Positions 17,554 to 25,214 of a DNA stretch of 64,000 bases are shown here, piece by piece (the stretch's first letter is position 1; every line of letters starts with the position of its first letter). A model generated the notes under the pieces. The model saw only the letters and a list, made by a program, of their open reading frames with translations. It was not told the origin of the DNA and ran no database searches. Origin of the DNA: Paenibacillus qinlingensis (lineage in GTDB: Bacteria; Bacillota; Bacilli; Paenibacillales; NBRC-103111); NCBI RefSeq assembly GCF_013204845.1, contig NZ_JABMKY010000005.1:62001-126000 (forward strand). Reading direction: 5' to 3'. Position numbers and translations under genes: made by a program.

Positions 17554-19200
17554 ATGATCGTGGAACGAATTACAGCAGCAAGAGGCCTTAAACTCCGTTG
17601 TAAGGGTTGGCGTCAGGAAGCATTGCTCCGAATGCTAGAGAATGTGCTAGAAAACGGTGAGAACCAAAAAGAGCTCATCGTATATGCGGCACTAGCTAAG
17701 GCAGCAAGAAATTGGCCCTCTTACCACGCTATCGTAAGTACGCTTAAGGAATTGGAAGAGGACGAAACCTTAGTTATTCAATCCGGCAAACCGATTGGTA
17801 TTTTTAAAACGCATAAATTTGCCCCTCTTATTGTCATGGCGAATTGTAACTTGGTCGGACGCTGGGCTACAAGCGAGAACTTCTATCATTTGCAGGAAAA
17901 AGGACTGCTGATTTGGGGGGGCTTAACTGCAGCTGCTTGGCAATATATTGGCTCACAAGGCGTCATCCAAGGAACTTATGAAATCTTCCAAAGCATTGCT
18001 AGATTGCACTTCAATGGAAGTCTCGCAGGGAAATTCATATTAACGGCAGGCTTAGGCGGTATGGGAGGTGCTCAGCCTCTAGCCGGTACTTTGGCCGGAG
18101 CTGCCATTTTATGCGTCGAGGTGTCCGAAGAACGTGTAGATCGTCGCTTGCAATCGAACTATTTGCAGCGTAAAACCAGAAGCTTGGATGAGGCATTATC
18201 GTGGATTGAAGAAGCTGTTCAAAACCTACAGCCGGTTTCTGTAGGGTTAATCGGCAATGCTGCTGACATTTATCCAGAGTTTGTACGTCGCGGGATCACA
18301 CCGGATATTGTGACAGACCAGACGTCTGCGCACGATCTTGTGTATGGCTATGTGCCGTCTGGGTATCTAGTGGAAGAGCTTGAGGAAGCTAGGAAGAATG
18401 ATCCAGAGCAGCTGCAGCGCGATGCAGGTGCATCAATAGCTGTAGAAATAAAAGCTATGCTGGAGCTGAAAAGGCGAGGTTCAATCGTTTTTGACAACGG
18501 GAACAATATTCGCTCACAGGCCAAGGAGTACGGTGTCGAGAACGCTTTCGACATCGACATTTTCACCGAAGCCTTCCTTCGGCCATTATTTGCAAGGGCG
18601 ATTGGACCCTTTCGTTGGGTAGCCCTTAGTGGAGAACTTAGCGATATTCAAGCGATTGATGCTTTTATTTTGGAAGCTTTCTCCGACAACGAAGTCATTG
18701 CGAATTGGATCCGTTTAGCGCGTGAGCATGTTCCCGTGGAAGGATTGCCAGCTCGAATCGGTTGGTTCGGTCATGGAGATCGCACCAAGCTTGCCTTAGC
18801 TGTGAATCAAATGGTACGAGAAGGTAAGCTTCAAGGACCTGTTGCATTCTCACGCGATCATCTAGATGCAGCTTCCATGACACACCCGAACATTATGACA
18901 GAACGCATGAAGGATGGAAGCGATGCGATTGCAGATTGGCCGCTTTTGAATGCGATGCTGAATTGCTCCTCTATGGCCGACTTAGTAACAATCCATTCGG
19001 GAGGAGGCGGTTATGCAGGTTATATGACAAGCGCTGGTGTAACCTTGGTAGCGGACGGAACGACTGAAAGTGACATTCGTTTGGAAACAACATTGAATAA
19101 TGATACGGGATTAGGGGTTCTACGGTATGCGGATGCCGGTTATGAAGAATCGGCAGACGAAGTGCGCCTCAAAGATATTCGCTGGATTCAAACGAATTAA
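17554..19200 (+). CDS. Urocanase-like hydratase (candidate thiourocanate hydratase)
   Basis: About 548 residues, the usual urocanase length. The ATG at 17554 is chosen because AAGGAAAGGAAG lies directly before it; a GTG at 17539 is in frame. Strong family motifs include the NAD-binding TAGLGGMGGAQPLAG and the C-terminal SRDHLDAASMTHPN and DGSDAIADWPLLNA. The motif that reads ARICW in canonical urocanases as I recall it reads ARIGWFGHG here, so the Cys important for urocanate turnover is a Gly. The nearby HSGGGGYAG also departs from the usual HHGGG block. These departures and the lack of hutI and hutG nearby fit a thiourocanate hydratase, which differs structurally from urocanase. It would add water to thiourocanate to give the thiohydantoin propionate. 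Confidence 0.85.
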   Translation: MIVERITAARGLKLRCKGWRQEALLRMLENVLENGENQKELIVYAALAKAARNWPSYHAIVSTLKELEEDETLVIQSGKPIGIFKTHKFAPLIVMANCNLVGRWATSENFYHLQEKGLLIWGGLTAAAWQYIGSQGVIQGTYEIFQSIARLHFNGSLAGKFILTAGLGGMGGAQPLAGTLAGAAILCVEVSEERVDRRLQSNYLQRKTRSLDEALSWIEEAVQNLQPVSVGLIGNAADIYPEFVRRGITPDIVTDQTSAHDLVYGYVPSGYLVEELEEARKNDPEQLQRDAGASIAVEIKAMLELKRRGSIVFDNGNNIRSQAKEYGVENAFDIDIFTEAFLRPLFARAIGPFRWVALSGELSDIQAIDAFILEAFSDNEVIANWIRLAREHVPVEGLPARIGWFGHGDRTKLALAVNQMVREGKLQGPVAFSRDHLDAASMTHPNIMTERMKDGSDAIADWPLLNAMLNCSSMADLVTIHSGGGGYAGYMTSAGVTLVADGTTESDIRLETTLNNDTGLGVLRYADAGYEESADEVRLKDIRWIQTN

Positions 19201-19245
19201 CGAGATGTAGTCAATACGTTTATATAACTTATAGGAGGAATAGAC

Positions 19246-20343
19246 ATGCGTATATTAACAGAAGAAGATGTGTGGGCGGCTGTAAGAGGAGGGTCCGTTT
19301 TCGCTTGTGGCGGCGGTGGATGGGTCGATCATGGATTACAAATTGGACATGCAGCTGTAAACATCGGTCAGCCCAAGCTGGTTTCAGTTGATGAACTTCC
19401 GGATGATGCCATCATTATAACAGCAACAGCTATAGGAGCCCCGGCTGGTACAGAGTGGCAGATGCTGGGGACGGACTATATTAAAGCCGTGAAGTTGCTG
19501 CAAGAGAACTATGAAGGCAAAGTTGTTGGTGTGATGACGCCACAAAATGGGATGTCAAGCACCATTAATGGTTGGCTTCCAGCAGCGTTACTTGATCTAG
19601 TGGTTGTGGATGCTACTGGCGATATTCGGGCTCATCCTACAGGTAAAATGGGTTCGATGGGTCTTGCTGCGCTGCAGGATTATGAAACGATTCAAGTCGT
19701 CGTCGGAGGCAAGCGTGAAACGGGTTCCTATCTGGAACTCGTCGTCAAAGGCTCTCCTTCGAAGACTTCCAATATTTTGCGTACAGCGGCTGATCAAGCT
19801 GGAGGCTTTATCGCATCGGCGCGTCATCCACTGCCTGCTTCGTATATTAAGAAGCATGCTGCAATTGGCGGCATTTCTATTGCCATTGAATTAGGCAAAG
19901 CCATAATCGCTGCACAACCTAAGGGTGCTGATCATGTTATTGATACCATTGTAGGTAAGACAAAAGGAACTATTCTTGGGAAAGGCATCGTTGTTAAACG
20001 CAATGTTCATTATTCCGGTGCTTTTGATATTGGGACAATCGAAGTTGAAGTACCAGGTGACACGTTAACCCTACATGTTATGAACGAATATATGGCGGTC
20101 GACGGCAAGGATGGTAAACGCTTAACTACCTATCCAGATGTAATCACAACATTATCTGCTGAAACAGGTCTGCCTGTTAGCGTGGGGCATGTCGAGGTAG
20201 GGGCCGAGCTCGTTGTTTTATCTATCAACAAACAATATGTCCCTTTAAGCTCCAGTGTAAAAGATCCAACGGTTTATCCAGAAGTTGAAAAGGCACTCGG
20301 CATCGAGTTGGCAGCGTATGCCTTAGATAGCATTCCTGTTTAA
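19246..20343 (+). CDS. DUF917-family protein (candidate thiohydantoin desulfurase)
   Basis: A 365-residue protein with the DUF917 pattern: the N-terminal LTEEDVWAAVRGGSVFACGG GGW block, then ELPDDAIIITATAIGAP, the central VVVDATGDIRAHPTGKMG, and a C-terminal domain rich in short beta strands. DUF917 proteins are often next to hydantoinase/oxoprolinase genes and had no assigned function for long. The ergothioneine pathway reconstituted in vitro contains one 'new type' enzyme that removes sulfur from the thiohydantoin, between the hydratase and the hydantoinase. In this operon DUF917 is the only unassigned intracellular enzyme lying between hydratase and ergothionase genes, so it is the best candidate. 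A conserved Cys (CGGGGW near residue 20) and the DATGD and HPTG motifs are candidate active-site elements. The family is clear; the role is inferred. Confidence 0.75.
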   Translation: MRILTEEDVWAAVRGGSVFACGGGGWVDHGLQIGHAAVNIGQPKLVSVDELPDDAIIITATAIGAPAGTEWQMLGTDYIKAVKLLQENYEGKVVGVMTPQNGMSSTINGWLPAALLDLVVVDATGDIRAHPTGKMGSMGLAALQDYETIQVVVGGKRETGSYLELVVKGSPSKTSNILRTAADQAGGFIASARHPLPASYIKKHAAIGGISIAIELGKAIIAAQPKGADHVIDTIVGKTKGTILGKGIVVKRNVHYSGAFDIGTIEVEVPGDTLTLHVMNEYMAVDGKDGKRLTTYPDVITTLSAETGLPVSVGHVEVGAELVVLSINKQYVPLSSSVKDPTVYPEVEKALGIELAAYALDSIPV

Positions 20344-20383
20344 CAGAGACAGGACAGCCTAGCAGCAGGGAGGAATCGAGAAG

Positions 20384-21901
20384 ATGGTGGATCAACTGGA
20401 TGATATACTTATTTTGGATGGACAAAGACTAACTATCGAAGATATACAAGCCGTCGCTGTCCATAACGTAAAGGTGCGAATTGATGAGTCTGCCTTGGAA
20501 CTGCTCGAAAAATCGCGCCGATTTGTTCTAAAGAAGGCTGAAGAGGACGAACCTGTTTATGGGTTCAATCGCGGTGTTGGACTCAATAAAGATCGAATTA
20601 TCGAAGCGCAAGCCTTTGAAACGTATAACCGAAACCTTTTGTACGCGCACGCTGCAGGCATAGAGCCGTATGCGTCCGAAGAACAGGTTCGTGCCGTTCT
20701 GTTGGCAAGGCTCAATTCCCTGCTCGTCGGACGGACGGGAGTAGCACCGGCGATTGCTAAGCAATATGCCGATTTCTTAAATGCCGGCATACATCCGTTG
20801 CTGCCGCTTCGAGGCTCTGTCGGCGCGGGCGACATCACGCTGCTGTCGCATCTTGGTCTTGCCTTCATCGGAGAAGGCGATGTCATGTACGCCGGTGCTC
20901 GCACTTCCGCTGCCGCAGCGCTAGAACACGCAGGGCTAGCGCCGGTTAGCCTCGGAGCCAAAGACGGCTTGGCGATCGTCTCTTCGAATGCGGTCGCCGC
21001 AGGCACGGGAGCGCTTGTGCTCTATGCATGCGAGCAGCTCCTTGAACTCGCTGATTTGGTTTACGCGCTCTCCCTTGAAGGGCTTCAAGGGCATGTCTCA
21101 CCGCTGGACCCAAGCGTCCAGCGGTTCCGCCCTTATGCAGGCCAAGGCAGCAGCGCGGAGCGGGTTCGCGGCTTTTTAACGGATAGCGGACTTTGGCATA
21201 AGGAGTCTGCTAGTCTTCAGGATCCGCTTAGCTTCCGCAGCGCCTGCCATATTCACGGCGCAGCTTTAGATGCGCTGCAGGTTGTGAAAGCCGCGCTGCA
21301 TATTCATTTGAATGCATCCGATGACAACCCCTGCGTGCTGGAAGAGGAGGATCGCATCGTATCCTGCGCAAACTTCGAGCCGCTGACATGGGTGCTCGGT
21401 TTTGAAATGCTGGGCATCGCCCTCAGCCACGTATCCAAGGTTGCGTGCTTCCGCACGATCAAACTCAGCACGTCCTCGTTTACAGGCTTAAGCCGCTTTT
21501 TATCTCCCGATGAGAGCACACTAGCATTCAGCACGATTCAGAAAACGTTTACCGCACTCGATGCGGAGATCCGCCACTTATCTAATCCATCTTCAGCCGA
21601 TTACTATTCACTGGCCGGTGATATGGAAGATCATAGCAGCAATGCTCCTTTTGTCGTTAGTAAGGTGGGTGAAATCATAGATCGGCTGTATTATATCGTA
21701 GCCATTGAAGCCATACACGCAGTGCAAGCTATTGACTTGCGAGCGGGAGTTAAACTTGGCCAAGGTACACAAGCAGCTTATGATGAAATTCGTTCTGTTG
21801 TACCTTTTCTAGCAAAGGATCGTCCTTTAACAGCGGATATTCAATCCGCCTATACACTATTGAAAAGCGGGAGAATAGCAACGGGCGTTAGGAAATCATA
21901 G
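20384..21901 (+). CDS. HAL/PAL-fold lyase without MIO triad (candidate ergothionase)
   Basis: 505 residues of the aromatic amino acid ammonia-lyase fold, with YGFNRGVGLNKD near residue 52, GRTGVAP, and the C-terminal LSNPSSADYYSLAGDMEDHSSNAPF. In canonical histidine ammonia-lyases the cofactor-forming triplet lies in GSVGASGD; here it reads GSVGAGD (nt about 20814-20834), so the Ser that makes the MIO electrophile is absent. Ergothionase from Treponema was described as using acid/base catalysis with a different substrate activation, which fits. The reaction would be trimethylamine elimination from ergothioneine to give thiourocanate. The centre of the gene (about 20.64-21.56 kb) is visibly GC-richer than its ends. 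GGGAGG precedes the ATG. Confidence 0.85.
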   Translation: MVDQLDDILILDGQRLTIEDIQAVAVHNVKVRIDESALELLEKSRRFVLKKAEEDEPVYGFNRGVGLNKDRIIEAQAFETYNRNLLYAHAAGIEPYASEEQVRAVLLARLNSLLVGRTGVAPAIAKQYADFLNAGIHPLLPLRGSVGAGDITLLSHLGLAFIGEGDVMYAGARTSAAAALEHAGLAPVSLGAKDGLAIVSSNAVAAGTGALVLYACEQLLELADLVYALSLEGLQGHVSPLDPSVQRFRPYAGQGSSAERVRGFLTDSGLWHKESASLQDPLSFRSACHIHGAALDALQVVKAALHIHLNASDDNPCVLEEEDRIVSCANFEPLTWVLGFEMLGIALSHVSKVACFRTIKLSTSSFTGLSRFLSPDESTLAFSTIQKTFTALDAEIRHLSNPSSADYYSLAGDMEDHSSNAPFVVSKVGEIIDRLYYIVAIEAIHAVQAIDLRAGVKLGQGTQAAYDEIRSVVPFLAKDRPLTADIQSAYTLLKSGRIATGVRKS

Positions 21902-21971
21902 GGTTTGTAAGTTAAAGTAATTCCGCATTAAAGGAATTCGGTTAGAGCAGACGAATATAAAGGAGGTGAAT

Positions 21972-22742
21972 ATGAGTACGAACTACGAGGTGCGAACTAT
22001 GAATGGAACCCAAACATTAAATCGAGCACTTGATATTTTATTTGCACTTGCAGAAGCCGATGGCTCCCTTTCCGTTAGTGATATTGCCCAAAAGGTATCT
22101 ATTCCGGAAAGCTCTACATACCGATTTCTACAGACTTTGGAACAAAACGGAATTGTTGAACGCAGGAGCAAAGGACAGATCGGACTAGGCATGCGAATTC
22201 TGGATCTTGCTAGAAGCTTGAGTCAGCAGGTACATAGAGAACTTGTGCCACTTTCTCTCCCGATTATGGAGGAATTGACAGCGGACACGAATGAAACCTC
22301 TCTGCTATTTATACGTTCAGGAACGAATGCCATCTGTATACAAAATATTAAAAGTAAAGCACTTATTCAATATTCCACCGAAAACGGAAGGATACTTCCC
22401 TTACATTTAGGAGCTTCGAGCAAAGCGATTTTAGCTTATGAAAGTGAAAAAGTTATTCAAACTGTGTTGGGAAAACTGCCAGTTGAAGTTGATCATAAGC
22501 TGTTACTTGAGGAAATGAAAACAATACGCGAGCAGGGCTACACGTTAAGTCAAGGTGAGGCGGATCCAGACGTTTTTGCTGTAGGAGCACCGATTTTTGA
22601 CTCCCGAGGTACGTTAGTTGCCAGTCTGTCGATTGCCGGTCCAAAGTATCGCTTTAATGAGGCGCTTAAAAAGAAGGCGATTAAGGCTGTAATGGCTTCG
22701 GCAGAATTAGTTTCACGTAAGCTGGGGAGTACGGAAGAATAG
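21972..22742 (+). CDS. IclR-family transcriptional regulator
   Basis: About 256 residues. The N-terminal winged helix contains TLNRALDILFALAEADGSLSVSDIAQ and the recognition region SSTYRFLQTLEQNGIVERR. The C-terminal IclR effector domain follows, with LLFIRSGTNAICIQ, LPLHLGASSKAILAY and FAVGAPIFDSRGTLVASLSIAGP. A near-perfect AAAGGAGGTGA precedes the ATG at 21972. It is the last gene of the array and is probably the specific regulator of the ergothioneine genes, responding to a pathway intermediate. Its operator was not identified. Confidence 0.9.
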   Translation: MSTNYEVRTMNGTQTLNRALDILFALAEADGSLSVSDIAQKVSIPESSTYRFLQTLEQNGIVERRSKGQIGLGMRILDLARSLSQQVHRELVPLSLPIMEELTADTNETSLLFIRSGTNAICIQNIKSKALIQYSTENGRILPLHLGASSKAILAYESEKVIQTVLGKLPVEVDHKLLLEEMKTIREQGYTLSQGEADPDVFAVGAPIFDSRGTLVASLSIAGPKYRFNEALKKKAIKAVMASAELVSRKLGSTEE

Positions 22743-22767
22743 CAATTCAATTAAACGCGATGTCCCC

Positions 22768-22803
22768 AAAGCTGCTCCTCTTCTTAAAGGAACAGCTTTT
22801 TGG
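22768..22803 (+). terminator. Terminator ending the ergothioneine operon
   Basis: AAAGCTGCTCC (22768-22778) pairs with GGAACAGCTTT (22789-22799) with one mismatch and a 10-nt loop. The stem can extend by pairing CCC with GGG, and a T-run overlaps the right arm. Confidence 0.7.
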
Positions 22804-22956
22804 GCTATTAAATGCTTGTATGGTTAGTATTTTGTGTAATATCTCCTGAATTAATTCCGAGTAAACCTATTGACATTATTGTATAATGAGTTAGGATATT
22901 TATAACAGATTGCGGAAGAGTTAAATCAAGATGCTAATAGAATGGAGGAATCGATC

Positions 22957-23247
22957 ATGAAGACAGTTGCAATAATTGGCGGAAGTCAAACAAATACTTT
23001 TAAAAAACTGGGTGAAAAGCGAGGATTAATTGTAGAGCACCATAGTGGTAAAACGGGAGGTGGCCCGATAGAGCACTACTTTCAACGAATTATCAATCAT
23101 GCAGATGTAGTTATTATTTTAAAAGGTGCCATTAAACATTCTTCGATGTGGGCTGTGAGAGAGCTTGCAGAAAAAAAGGGGAAGAAACTTGATTACCATG
23201 ATGGCTTTGGGGCAACGGGAGCGCTCGAAAAGGCTTTACTATTATAA
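22957..23247 (+). CDS. DUF2325 small protein
   Basis: About 96 residues. The start at 22957 is chosen because the ATG at 22942 overlaps the ribosome binding site GGAGG (22944-22948). The sequence MKTVAIIGGSQTNTFKK opens a small Rossmann-like fold, followed by HADVVIILKGAIKHSSMWAVRE and KKLDYHDGFGATGALEKAL, the DUF2325 pattern. Such proteins are short alpha/beta domains found in many Firmicutes with no proven function. It stands alone between two terminators, so it is monocistronic. A TATAAT at 22882-22887 could be its -10 element. Confidence 0.8.
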   Translation: MKTVAIIGGSQTNTFKKLGEKRGLIVEHHSGKTGGGPIEHYFQRIINHADVVIILKGAIKHSSMWAVRELAEKKGKKLDYHDGFGATGALEKALLL

Positions 23248-23288
23248 TTATCATTAGTTCTAGTAGGTGAATTAGGTTTAAATATGTA

Positions 23289-23317
23289 AAACCCGTGCGA
23301 CATGCACGGGTTTATTT
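23289..23317 (+). terminator. Terminator after DUF2325 gene
   Basis: A perfect 10-bp stem, AAACCCGTGC (23289-23298) with GCACGGGTTT (23304-23313), loop GACAT, followed by ATTT. Confidence 0.85.
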
Positions 23318-23380
23318 GTAATGTGTACATGCATGGCCATCATTAGTAGAAAAATAGATAATATAGTCAGTCACATCAGA

Positions 23381-23431
23381 CTAGAAATAGTAGGATTCCC
23401 CCTGTAGCATGTTCCCAAAAACTCTTATAAT
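23381..23431 (+). promoter_or_regulatory. Promoter with upstream box, two-component system operon
   Basis: CTAGAAA (23381-23387), GGATT (23393-23397) and CCCCCT directly after precede a TATAAT -10 at 23426-23431; no good -35 is present. The same elements with the same spacing occur at 27040-27091 ahead of the ABC transporter operon. A shared activator site, probably for the response regulator encoded here, is the simplest reading. Confidence 0.55.
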
Positions 23432-23561
23432 AGAGGGTACTGTAATTAAATTACCTTAGATGCACAAATGGATTCGCGCTCGCCGTAGAGGAACAGCGAA
23501 AGCTGTTTGTGTATTTTTATTCAAGATCGTTCCGTCAATTTCTAATAAGGAGACAGAAATT

Positions 23562-25178
23562 ATGTATAAACTGGTCATTGTCGACGATGAGCCTGCTGTT
23601 CGAGGAGGGCTCAGCAAATTCGTCGAGTGGAGCAACTACGGGATTGTTCTCGCGGGAACAGCGGACGATGGAGACACTGGACTTGAGCTGATCGAGCGAG
23701 TGAAGCCCGATATCGTACTGACAGATGTCATGATGCCAGTCATGGACGGCATCCAAATGTCAAGGGAGATTCGAGAGCGGCTCCCGGAGACGAAAATCGT
23801 ATTTATCAGCGGCCACAATGAAGCGAACCTTTTGCGTTCGGCATTGCAGGTTCATGCTGCCGATTATATTTTCAAACCGGTTAAACGGACTGAGCTCCAA
23901 AAGGTCATCGAAGGTGTCGTGCGGGACTTACGCAGGGAAGATAAGGAGCGGCAACGGCTTAAAGACATGGAGGTAAAATTGACGCAGAGTATGCCCCTGC
24001 TTAGGGAGAAGTTTCTGATGGCGCTGATCCAAGATGGGGACGCAAAGCCGGAGGCGCTGCGGGAAAGAGCAGCATTTCTGAATCTAGAGCTGCCGCTCGA
24101 AATGACATATCTCGTACTCGTCATAACCATTGACGATTCCAAGGAAGTGCTCGGCAGCCGTTCAGAGAGAGACAAACAGTTGTTGTCTTATTCGCTCTTG
24201 AACGTCGTTCAAGAACTCATCGATCAGTACCTGCATGGGTATGCCTTCGAGAACAGAGCTGCTGAATACGTTGGACTATTGGTGCTTGACGATCAAATGA
24301 AAGACCCAGAGGCAACTTTACTTATGCTGGCTGAGGCGGTCCGCGACAATCTGCGGCGCTGGCTGCAGATCAGTGTCACGATAGGGGTAGGCGAACGCGC
24401 TGAAAGTATCCATATGCTCCCGGTGTCCTTTCGGCATGCCCGCGACGCTGCGGACCAAAAGTGGTATATGGGCAAGAACCAAGTTATTACGATGGATAGT
24501 CTAGAAATTGGAGTTGCCAACCCGATCCGGTTCGATGCCAGCCAGAGTGAGCGACTGGTGTCCGTGCTGAAATCAGGTGAGAAGAAACGATTAGAGCTGG
24601 AAATGGAGAGCATCCTCGAACCGCTGGCGCAAATCCGTAAGGACGGCTTCAAATATGGTCGGCAGGTAGGGCTGCAAATGATCGCGCTCGCCGGCAGGTT
24701 GCTGCTTGACCTTAATCTGCTTACTCACGAAAAGGAAGAGCAGGAAGCTTGGATGCTGGATCGACTCCTGAAGTTGGAAACGATGGTAGAACTGAAAAAC
24801 ATTGTAAGCGATTACCTTTATGACGTTTGCAGCTGGATTCAGGAAAAGCGGAGCGGACGATCAAGTAATGTGATTGAACACATTCAGAAATTTATATCAG
24901 AGAATTATGCTAAGAATCTTGCAATTGCGGAGATTGCGGCTAGCGTTTACCTCAGCCAAACTTACGTCAGTTTGCTGTTCAAGCAGGAGACTGGCGAGAC
25001 GATTTATGAATATTTGATGAAGGTACGTATCGCGAAAGCGAAGGAACTGCTGCGAGATCCCCACATCAAGTTCTACGAAGTGTGCGAGCTGGTTGGCTAT
25101 ACAGATCCAAGCTATTTCAGCAAGCTGTTCAAGAAGATGACCGGACTTACGCCAAGCACGTACCGAGACCAGCAATAG
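23562..25178 (+). CDS. YesN-type response regulator with AraC output domain
   Basis: About 538 residues from the ATG at 23562, which has AAGGAG in front; the frame extends upstream to 23460 without a ribosome binding site. The receiver domain opens with YKLVIVDDEPAVRGGL, carries the phospho-acceptor Asp in IVLTDVMMPVMDG and the Lys in DYIFKPVKR. A middle region of about 250 residues is typical of YesN proteins. The C-terminal AraC double helix-turn-helix contains YLSQTYVSLLFKQETGETIYEYL and VGYTDPSYFSKLFKKMTGLTPSTY. It pairs with the kinase gene that begins 36 nt downstream and probably activates the transporter and GH74 genes. Confidence 0.93.
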   Translation: MYKLVIVDDEPAVRGGLSKFVEWSNYGIVLAGTADDGDTGLELIERVKPDIVLTDVMMPVMDGIQMSREIRERLPETKIVFISGHNEANLLRSALQVHAADYIFKPVKRTELQKVIEGVVRDLRREDKERQRLKDMEVKLTQSMPLLREKFLMALIQDGDAKPEALRERAAFLNLELPLEMTYLVLVITIDDSKEVLGSRSERDKQLLSYSLLNVVQELIDQYLHGYAFENRAAEYVGLLVLDDQMKDPEATLLMLAEAVRDNLRRWLQISVTIGVGERAESIHMLPVSFRHARDAADQKWYMGKNQVITMDSLEIGVANPIRFDASQSERLVSVLKSGEKKRLELEMESILEPLAQIRKDGFKYGRQVGLQMIALAGRLLLDLNLLTHEKEEQEAWMLDRLLKLETMVELKNIVSDYLYDVCSWIQEKRSGRSSNVIEHIQKFISENYAKNLAIAEIAASVYLSQTYVSLLFKQETGETIYEYLMKVRIAKAKELLRDPHIKFYEVCELVGYTDPSYFSKLFKKMTGLTPSTYRDQQ

Positions 25179-25214
25179 GAGAAGAAACGTTGCCATCCAA
25201 AAGGAGTTGATTCA

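Noticed and set aside
17554-21901. Ordinary histidine utilisation (hut) operon
   Set aside because: No imidazolonepropionase or formiminoglutamase gene is present, the lyase lacks the MIO triad, the hydratase lacks the urocanase Cys, and the neighbours are hydantoinase and carbamoylase genes.
22870-22887. TTGACA plus TATAAT as a promoter for the DUF2325 gene
   Set aside because: The elements are only 6 nt apart, so they cannot act together; TATAAT alone was kept as a possible -10.
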